64,000 nt of DNA, taken from positions 41,373 to 105,372 of the forward strand of contig NZ_JAAVTA010000009.1 in the NCBI RefSeq assembly GCF_012102705.1, written 5' to 3'. The notes beneath the pieces were generated by a model. The model did not search any database. It was not told where the DNA came from and saw only the letters and a program-made list of their open reading frames with translations. Source of the DNA: Haematospirillum sp. H1815 (lineage in GTDB: Bacteria > Pseudomonadota > Alphaproteobacteria > Rhodospirillales > Rhodospirillaceae). The position numbers and the translations under genes are program-made. This document shows positions 57,744 through 64,000 of this stretch, one piece after another (position 1 is the first letter of the stretch; each line of letters opens with the position of its first letter).

Positions 57744-59450
57744 ATGGCAGGTCAGGCACCCGCTTTCCATCGCGCGTCGGATCCGGCCCATCTTGTGTCC
57801 GGGCAGCGCCACCTTGTCGAATTGTTCGTTTCTTCCTTCTTTATTAATGTGGTTGCCTTGGCATTGCCGCTGTCAATGCTGCAGATCTATGATCGTATTT
57901 TGCCTAATCATAATATGGCAACCCTTGATCTTCTGGCATTGGGTGTTATCAGCGCCTTGATCCTTGAAATGCTGTTGCGCACCTTGAGAGAGGGATTGGC
58001 TGGTCTTGTGTCGGCCCGCTTCGAGCATCGTGGTCATTACGAAAGTTTGCGCAGGCTTTTGTCCCTGCCCATGTCCCGTTTCGAGAAAGACGGGGGGGGA
58101 ACTCATCTGGAGCGTCTGTCATCTGTGGACAAGCTGCGGGATTTCCATGGCGGACGGATGTTGTTGGCCTTGGCGGACTTGCCTTTTATCGCAATATTCC
58201 TGCTGGTCATTCTCTTTCTGGGCGGATGGCTTGTTTTTGTTCCCATCCTGATGACGGCTGTGTTTGTCATGGTGTCCCTGCACCAGGGGGACAAGCTGCG
58301 GTCTGCTACCGAAGAAACAGGTGAGCAGTATGAGCGCCGTTTCAATTTCATGTTGGAGACCCTGTCAGGCATCCAGACGGTCAAGGCTCTATCTGCCGAG
58401 GCGCAGATGCTCAGGCGTTTTGAGCGTCTCCTGGAGAATGCCATAAGTGGGCGCCACATCCTGGCTATTCGTCAGGGAGCTGTCCAGATGATGGGGGCTA
58501 TCTTTACCCAGGCTTTGACAGTGGGGACGGTTGCCTTTGGGGCCATGCTGGTTGTGGATCACCAGATGACGGTCGGGAGTTTGGGGGCCTGTACCATGTT
58601 GGCCGGGCGCATTGCTCCCCCTGTGCAAGCAGCTTTGTCTGTCTGGCTCCGTCGTCAGAGTAATACGATGGCAGAGCAGAGGGTTGCCGAAACGTTTGCC
58701 ATTGCCCTGGATGAGGACAAAGATCCCTTGGTCATTGACAAGGGGGTTCTGACGCTGGACAACGTTTGTTATGGGCGGAGGCCTGATGGATCGTGGCTTC
58801 TTGATTCTGTGTCCCTTACCTTACGTCCGGGGGATTCCATCAGTATTCGTGGCGCCAATGGCAGTGGCAAGTCCCTGTTATTATGGTTGATGACGGGTCA
58901 CCTTGTTCCTGAACAGGGGCGCGTTCTGGTTGATGGGCAGGATCTTACCCATGTGCGTCGGGATGATCTGTGGCAGGCGACTGGTTTTCTTGGCGAGCAT
59001 GGCGAACTTGTTGCCGGTACTTTTCTGGAGAATCTGACTCTTTTCGATCATGAAAGGGAGCGTACAGCCCTTGCTGTGGCTGAAGAGCTTGGCTTGAATG
59101 AATTTGCCGCATCCTTGGCCCAGGGGTTTGATGCTCCGCTGGGTGGCCGTATCGGCAGTGCCTTACCCCGTGGGGTTATCCAGAGAATATCGATTGCAAG
59201 GATATTGGCTCTCGATCCTGCTGTTATCCTTTTCGATGATGCGAATACGCTTCTGGATGGGGCATCGGACCAGCTGTTAATGCAGGCCATGCAGCGTCGG
59301 ATGAAGGATCGCGCTTTTGTCATTGTGAGTCACAGGCCATCGACATTGAAAATAGCCCAGTGTCATTATGAACTGGTTGCTGGTCGTCTGGTTCCATTGC
59401 CGGGTCCGGATGGTGTGATCCGCGCGGTTCCTCCGGAACAGGGGGCGTGA
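57744..59450 (+). CDS. Type I secretion ABC transporter subunit 1, degenerate ATPase motifs
   Basis: A 568-residue exporter-type ABC subunit with an N-terminal membrane domain of about six helices and a C-terminal nucleotide-binding domain. Walker A is intact (GANGSGKS, residues 370-377). Other motifs are decayed: the signature LSGGQ is Leu-Pro-Arg-Gly-Val (474-478), the Walker B catalytic Glu is Asp (VILFDD, 494-499), and the Q-loop position reads FLGEH rather than LPQ. The switch His is kept (IVSHRP). It lacks a C39-like domain. ATG 57744 has GAGGA 10 bases upstream; ATG 57702 is possible. The next gene overlaps by 4 bases. Probably half of a heterodimeric exporter. Confidence 0.9.
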   Translation: MAGQAPAFHRASDPAHLVSGQRHLVELFVSSFFINVVALALPLSMLQIYDRILPNHNMATLDLLALGVISALILEMLLRTLREGLAGLVSARFEHRGHYESLRRLLSLPMSRFEKDGGGTHLERLSSVDKLRDFHGGRMLLALADLPFIAIFLLVILFLGGWLVFVPILMTAVFVMVSLHQGDKLRSATEETGEQYERRFNFMLETLSGIQTVKALSAEAQMLRRFERLLENAISGRHILAIRQGAVQMMGAIFTQALTVGTVAFGAMLVVDHQMTVGSLGACTMLAGRIAPPVQAALSVWLRRQSNTMAEQRVAETFAIALDEDKDPLVIDKGVLTLDNVCYGRRPDGSWLLDSVSLTLRPGDSISIRGANGSGKSLLLWLMTGHLVPEQGRVLVDGQDLTHVRRDDLWQATGFLGEHGELVAGTFLENLTLFDHERERTALAVAEELGLNEFAASLAQGFDAPLGGRIGSALPRGVIQRISIARILALDPAVILFDDANTLLDGASDQLLMQAMQRRMKDRAFVIVSHRPSTLKIAQCHYELVAGRLVPLPGPDGVIRAVPPEQGA

Positions 59451-61729
59451 ACGTGGTCATATCCGACGGTGGTATTGCCGATGGCTACAGCATGAACAAG
59501 GGGATAGGAGTCAGGGTGTCGCCAGAAGAGACTGGCCCTGATGCTACAGGTACGGGGCCGGTACGCTACCGTTCCCGTCCGCTGGAGCTTCCCGACGAGT
59601 CATTGCTGACCCGCAATGACCTGGGGCTTTGTCTGCCTGTTCTTCTGCGTGCGTTGGGTTGGGACGGAGATACTCGCCATTTGGTTGAGTCCTTGCCTTA
59701 CTTCGGAGGTCCCCTGGATTTGACCGGCCTGCGCCGGACCATGGTTGATCTTGGTTTCTCCAGTGTTCTGAGGCGTGGGGTTGTTTCATCCATCCCGGAC
59801 CGGGAACTGCCCTGTCTTTTTCTTCCTGACGATGCGGATGCCTGTGTTGTTCTGTCCCGGGAACACGATGGCCTGCATGTTTTCATGCCTGGTTATGGCG
59901 TTCAGGTTATTGATGACGTGAACCTTGGCGTTGCCCTTGTCTTCCAGGCCATTGAAGATCCTGATGCCCGGGCTGCTTCCTTGCGGGAAGGATCGTGGCT
60001 GGGTGGCATCCTGATGCGGTTTCGTCCCCATTTGTGGATTGCCCTTGCCCTGACGGCCGTTATCACGTTGCTGGCGATTACATCCCCGCTGTATGTGATG
60101 GCGATCTACGATAGATATATATCGTCTGGGTCGCTTTCTACCCTTGGATCTCTTGTCTTGGTCATGATTGTTGCCCTGACAGGTGAGCTTGGTGCCCGAT
60201 CCTTGCGTACAAGGTTGCTGGCCCGAGTCGGCGCGCGAATCGATATTCTGGTCGGGCGGGCTGTTTTCGAGCGCCTTTTGTACCTTCCACCAAGTGTTAC
60301 AGAAGGGGCCAGCGTTGGTGCACAAGTGTCCAGGGTCAAGGACTTCGACACGGTACGTGAGTTTTTGACCGGACAGAGCGCCCAGTCTGTCCTTGACGTT
60401 CCCTTCTCGCTTCTGGTAATCGCCAGTATGTACATTCTGGCCGGTTGGCTTGGTCTTGTTCCGACGATTGGCGCGCTTGTACTTATTGCTATGGGTTTTC
60501 TGGCTAGAGAGCCTTTGCGCCGTCAGGTGGCCGAAGCTGCGCGTGCGACTTCAAACAGGCAGGAGCTTGCCATTGAGGCGGTTCGCCTCCATCGTCTGTT
60601 GCGTACGACAGGTGCGTTCTCTGTATGGTTGAACCGCTACCGCATTCGTTCCGCGCGGGCAGCGCAGGCTAATTTCGGGACCAACCAGACGGTTGCCTTC
60701 CTGGCTGTTGCCGCCCAGGGTGTTGTCATGCTGTGTGGCGTTGCCACGTTGTGGTTTGGCGCTGTGGCTGTGCTTGCCGGTGTGATGTCCACAGGGGGTC
60801 TTATTGCCTCGATGATCCTGTTGTGGCGCGCTTTGGCGCCGTTCCAGGCCGGGTTTATGGTGCTGGCTCGTTCCGAGCAGGTGCATTCCAGCATCCGCCA
60901 GATCGACCGGCTGATGGAGATGATACCCGAGCGTCCGCCTCATGCCTTGGTTCGGCCGGTGCGTGAACTGGGTGGTAGCATACAGGTCAGTCGCTTCAGT
61001 CTGCGCTACAGCCAAGATACTGAGCCGGCCCTTCTTGGCGTCAGCTTTGAGGTGAAACCTGGTGAGGTGGTCGCCGTTGTTGGGCGTAATGGTGCTGGCA
61101 AGTCGACCCTGATCAAGGCGTTGGCCGGCGTTCTCAAGGGCCAGACCGGCATGGTCAAGGTTGATGGTATGGATATCCGTCGCTTTGATCCGCTGGAGTA
61201 CAGAAGGGTTATTGCCTGGTGTCCGGAAGAACCAGAGATCTTTCGGGGTACGGTGATCCAGAACATCCAGCTGGCTGATCCGTCGGCCTCCTTGGCTGAT
61301 ATTCAGGAGGTAGCCGGTCTGGTTGGCTTGGCTGATGACCTGAGGGAGCTGCCCGATGGTCTTGAAACGCGGTTTGGTGACCAGAAAGTTGCCTCTCCCA
61401 GTGTGCGGACCCGTATAGCCCTTGCCAGGGTTCTGATGCGCAAGGATGCGCCGATCGTTCTTCTGGATGAACCGGCAGGTGGATTGGATGCTGCCGGTGA
61501 TGAGGCCTTGATGAATGTGATCCGCCGCTTGCAGGGCAGGGTTACGGTTATTGTGGTGACGCACCGTCCCAGCCATGTCCGTCTTGCAGACAAGCTTCTG
61601 GAGCTGCGTGATGGTCAGGTTGTGCGTTTTGTGGATGTTGAATCGCTGACACCCTCCCGACCGGCTCCCCCAGCGGGGCAGGTAGAAAAGAGTGATGGAA
61701 AAGGACAGAAGCCTGATAATGGCCCCTGA
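59447..61729 (+). CDS. Type I secretion ABC transporter subunit 2 with C39-like domain
   Basis: A 760-residue exporter subunit. Residues ~49-180 form a C39-peptidase-like domain without the catalytic Cys (the position after Asn-Asp is Leu), as in the substrate-recognition domain of RTX exporters. About six membrane helices (195-465) precede the ATPase domain. Walker A GRNGAGKS (546-553), Walker B VLLDEP with its Glu, and VVTHRP are intact; the signature is decayed (VASPSVR, 648-654) and the Q-loop Gln is Glu (CPEE, 592-595). Start GTG 59447 overlaps the previous stop. The C-terminal tail overlaps the membrane-fusion gene by 35 bases. Confidence 0.9.
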   Translation: MNVVISDGGIADGYSMNKGIGVRVSPEETGPDATGTGPVRYRSRPLELPDESLLTRNDLGLCLPVLLRALGWDGDTRHLVESLPYFGGPLDLTGLRRTMVDLGFSSVLRRGVVSSIPDRELPCLFLPDDADACVVLSREHDGLHVFMPGYGVQVIDDVNLGVALVFQAIEDPDARAASLREGSWLGGILMRFRPHLWIALALTAVITLLAITSPLYVMAIYDRYISSGSLSTLGSLVLVMIVALTGELGARSLRTRLLARVGARIDILVGRAVFERLLYLPPSVTEGASVGAQVSRVKDFDTVREFLTGQSAQSVLDVPFSLLVIASMYILAGWLGLVPTIGALVLIAMGFLAREPLRRQVAEAARATSNRQELAIEAVRLHRLLRTTGAFSVWLNRYRIRSARAAQANFGTNQTVAFLAVAAQGVVMLCGVATLWFGAVAVLAGVMSTGGLIASMILLWRALAPFQAGFMVLARSEQVHSSIRQIDRLMEMIPERPPHALVRPVRELGGSIQVSRFSLRYSQDTEPALLGVSFEVKPGEVVAVVGRNGAGKSTLIKALAGVLKGQTGMVKVDGMDIRRFDPLEYRRVIAWCPEEPEIFRGTVIQNIQLADPSASLADIQEVAGLVGLADDLRELPDGLETRFGDQKVASPSVRTRIALARVLMRKDAPIVLLDEPAGGLDAAGDEALMNVIRRLQGRVTVIVVTHRPSHVRLADKLLELRDGQVVRFVDVESLTPSRPAPPAGQVEKSDGKGQKPDNGP

Positions 61730-63074
61730 TAAGGTAGTACAAACAGCAATAGCGCATCCGGTTGTTGAACGTGGCCGCCGTCGGCAGCGTCCTCAGGCCC
61801 ATGTTGTGCACCTGGAAGAAGATATCAGCGACCATCGTCGCGGGCTGCTGTTTATCGTTGCTGCCATTGTCTTTGCATTTACTGTTTGGGCCTCTACACA
61901 GCCGGTTGCCGAGACGGCAGTGACATCCGGTCAGGTCGTGCCTGTCGATCCTGTTCTGAAGATCCAGCATTTCGAAGGCGGGATTGTCCGTGAGGTTCTG
62001 GTGCAGGAAGGCGATCACGTATCCATGGGTCAGCTGTTGTTGCGTCTTGATCCTGCGGCCTTTGAGGCAGAGCAGGGTCAGCTGTTGACACGTCGTGCCT
62101 TCCTGGAGTTCCAGCTTGGGCGGTTGCGTGCCTTCGCAGCAGGAGAGGATGTGGACTTGTCATCTCTGTCCGGTGGCAACTTTGCTTCTATCGGGGAAGA
62201 TCAGCAGGCCATTCTTGCGGCGCAGATTCGTTCCCTGAAGGACAGAAGATCTGTTCTGCAAAGCCGGCTGGGGCAGCGCAAAGCGGAAGAGGCGGGCTTA
62301 GTTCAGCAGCTTCGGTCCAGCGCCAAGGAAGTTTCAGCCCTCTCGCAGGAACGGGATGTTTATCGCCGTCTTTTCCAGCAGGGGATTGGTTCCAAGATCA
62401 GCATGTTGCGCGCAGAGAGGGAGCTTGCCGGCCGGCAAGCAGAGCAGTCTCGGATGCAGGGGCAGCTGGAAAGCGTTCGCGGCAGTATTGCCGAAGTGAC
62501 GCAGCAGTTGATGGAGCTTGAAAGCAGCGGTCATGAAGAGACGGTAAACCGTATCGGTGCCGTGGCCGCAGAGCTTGCAGAAGTTGAGGAGGCCTTGGGG
62601 CGGGCTCGTGACAAGGTGAATCGGCTGACGGTTACGGCTCCGTCTGATGGTGTGATCAAGGGGCTTGCCGTCAGGCATGCCGGTGAGGTCGTGACGCCCG
62701 GGCAATTATTGGCCGAAATTGTACCCGGTGCGGGGGAGATGGTTGTCGAATCCCGTATAGCAACAAAAGACATTGGTGCGGTTGAGGTGGGTCAGACCGT
62801 GCGGGTCAAGGTAACGGCCTTTGATTACGCCCGTTACGGAAGCATTGATGGAACCTTGGAATTAATATCGGCCACAACATTTTTTGATGAACAGGGACAA
62901 CCTTATTACAAGGCTCGTATCCGTTTGTCCCAGAACTGGATCGGAAAGATCCATAACAGGCTTTTGCCTGGCATGGTTGTGCAGGCTGATATCTTGACCG
63001 GCGAAAAAACGCTGATTGAGTATCTCCTGAAACCAATCTACGTAGCGGCAACCCAAGCCTTCACAGAGCGCTGA
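61695..63074 (+). CDS. Type I secretion membrane fusion protein (HlyD family)
   Basis: A 459-residue periplasmic adaptor. An N-terminal cytoplasmic stretch is followed by one membrane helix (GLLFIVAAIVFAFTVWAS, about residues 49-66), a lipoyl-like part (VVPVDPVLKIQHFEGGIVREVLVQEGDHV), a long coiled coil with many Gln, Glu and Arg (about 140-290), the second lipoyl half (LTVTAPSDGVIKGLAVRHAGEVVTPG) and the C-terminal HlyD signature GMVVQADILTGEKTLIEYLLKPI. It connects the ABC pair to an outer-membrane TolC, not found in this window. ATG 61695 or the GTG one codon before it could be the start. Confidence 0.94.
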   Translation: MEKDRSLIMAPDKVVQTAIAHPVVERGRRRQRPQAHVVHLEEDISDHRRGLLFIVAAIVFAFTVWASTQPVAETAVTSGQVVPVDPVLKIQHFEGGIVREVLVQEGDHVSMGQLLLRLDPAAFEAEQGQLLTRRAFLEFQLGRLRAFAAGEDVDLSSLSGGNFASIGEDQQAILAAQIRSLKDRRSVLQSRLGQRKAEEAGLVQQLRSSAKEVSALSQERDVYRRLFQQGIGSKISMLRAERELAGRQAEQSRMQGQLESVRGSIAEVTQQLMELESSGHEETVNRIGAVAAELAEVEEALGRARDKVNRLTVTAPSDGVIKGLAVRHAGEVVTPGQLLAEIVPGAGEMVVESRIATKDIGAVEVGQTVRVKVTAFDYARYGSIDGTLELISATTFFDEQGQPYYKARIRLSQNWIGKIHNRLLPGMVVQADILTGEKTLIEYLLKPIYVAATQAFTER

Positions 63075-63184
63075 GAAAGACGGTTCTGTACGGGTTTCCA
63101 AAACACGTATACACATAAGGTTTGCTGCAACCGTTGCACGGGGCAGCAGCTTTGGCATCAATCTGCTGTTTTGAAGAGGTTCGT

Positions 63185-64000
63185 ATGACAGACAAGAACT
63201 CTACGGTGGTTCTGCCTGAAGAGGTAGAGAACATTACTCCGGGCGTGTCTTCTGTGTCTGGGCAGGCTGACCTCTTTGATGCTGTTTTGTCTGGTGATGT
63301 TGCAGATCTCAGACCGCGTGTCGCGGGTGATGACGAAACGGATGATCCATTGGATGCCATTGCGCGTGAAGCCAATGATGACAGCCAAGAACAGAATCGT
63401 TCGGAACGTAATCTGACAAGCCATGCAACGACCCATACCGGCAGTCGTCGCGGTACGGATGTGAACGGTTATATCGCTGATAACGAAGAAACGCGGTTTA
63501 CCTCTTCAGCGCTGGAAGAGCGCCGGCGGGCCTACGATATTCAGGAGACCGGGGGTGAAGTTGTTACGCAAGCACAGTCTGTATCTGTATCTGTGGATCG
63601 ATCGGAAGTCTCGGTGGAGCGTCAGGAGCAACACTCCGAGCTTGTGGAGACTGAGGACGAAGATAACAAGGACGCTGACGGCGCGGATGAATCTGTTTCT
63701 GTCGAAGATCAAGAAATAACCGCTTGGCGTGGTGACCGTCGGCGTCGGGATTCGGATGAGGAATATACTCAGCCTGACGGCGAAGAGAGTGATGCGCTTG
63801 CTGAAGAGACTCTGGAGCCAGAGATCTTGGATGCCGTTGTTCTGCCGACTGAGGAGCAGAATACGGATGTTGTGCCTGTTTCGGATGCGCCGGCGCTGAC
63901 GGTTGGGTCCGGTCCTGTGACGACGAAAGAGGACGAGGCGGTTTCCCTTGGGATCCAGTCTGTTTCCCTTGTTGACACGTCCGAGACACTTTCGGTGAGT
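63185..64000 (+). CDS. Large acidic repeat protein, N-terminus (likely T1SS substrate)
   Basis: A gene that runs off the window; the 272 codons visible have no stop. Its beginning is strongly acidic and Ser/Val-rich, with no signal peptide. Near the end of the visible part, 'DAPALTVGSGPVTTKEDEAVSLGI' and 'DTSETLSVS' resemble the linker and repeat unit starts of large cadherin-like or RTX adhesins ('...DEDTAIAL...DGSETLSV'). Following an ABC-ABC-HlyD operon, it is probably the secreted substrate. AGAGG lies 6 bases before ATG 63185. Function as an adhesin is inference; the RTX repeats and secretion signal would be downstream. Confidence 0.75.
   Translation, partial: MTDKNSTVVLPEEVENITPGVSSVSGQADLFDAVLSGDVADLRPRVAGDDETDDPLDAIAREANDDSQEQNRSERNLTSHATTHTGSRRGTDVNGYIADNEETRFTSSALEERRRAYDIQETGGEVVTQAQSVSVSVDRSEVSVERQEQHSELVETEDEDNKDADGADESVSVEDQEITAWRGDRRRRDSDEEYTQPDGEESDALAEETLEPEILDAVVLPTEEQNTDVVPVSDAPALTVGSGPVTTKEDEAVSLGIQSVSLVDTSETLSVS

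Overview
The window looks like chromosomal backbone of an alphaproteobacterium, most likely of the Rhodospirillales. The class assignment rests on the Irr-type iron regulator, the small Usg protein, the thioredoxin-reductase-like ferredoxin-NADP reductase, and the order miaB-phoH-ybeY-corC-lnt-XRE regulator-metK-trmB, which is typical of the class. Genus and species cannot be read from the sequence alone. No insertion sequence, prophage or CRISPR array was seen.

Layout. 1-7.1 kb: the 3' end of pnp, a glycerophosphodiesterase, a nitronate-monooxygenase-like flavoenzyme with an extra cysteine cluster, irr, a MATE exporter, and thiC (minus strand) behind a TPP riboswitch. 7.1-11.9 kb: a DUF983 protein, then coaBC-dut-Rrf2 regulator-cysK-moeB/thiF. 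11.9-19.3 kb: an LpoA-like lipoprotein divergent from rsmI-yraN-BON lipoprotein (the same neighbourhood as E. coli yraM-yraL-yraN-yraP), a SirB1-like protein, gshB, a LysE exporter, usg and an FNR. 19.4-28.2 kb (minus strand): a tightly overlapping string tsaE-amgK-murU-addB-addA linking tRNA modification, peptidoglycan recycling and double-strand-break repair. 28.2-38.6 kb (minus strand): trmB, metK, an XRE regulator, lnt, corC, ybeY, phoH, miaB and lepA. 38.8-40.6 kb: a VanX-type dipeptidase, tsaB and rimI, overlapping the 3' end of mutS. 43.5-49.3 kb: a small stress-type protein, maeB, phoR, phoU and ppa. 49.4-52.6 kb (minus strand): a polar amino-acid ABC importer. 52.9-57.3 kb: threonine aldolase, alaS and a phasin. 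57.4 kb to the end: tRNA-Leu(UAA), then a type I secretion operon of two different ABC subunits, a membrane-fusion protein and the start of a large acidic secreted protein that runs off the window.

Most notable points. (1) The Rrf2 regulator next to cysK ends in Asp-Phe-Thr-Ile, resembling the C-terminal isoleucine tail with which CysE enters the CysK active site. This suggests a CymR-like cysteine sensor. (2) The type I secretion system encodes two unequal ABC subunits, both with decayed signature motifs, downstream of a tRNA gene. (3) phoH has a consensus Shine-Dalgarno placed for an AUU start. (4) The thiC riboswitch has an obvious hairpin that sequesters the ribosome binding site. (5) The nitronate-monooxygenase-like enzyme carries a C-x2-C-x3-C...C cluster and sits next to irr.

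Start sites were chosen by family length and visible ribosome binding sites and are often uncertain by a few to some tens of codons.
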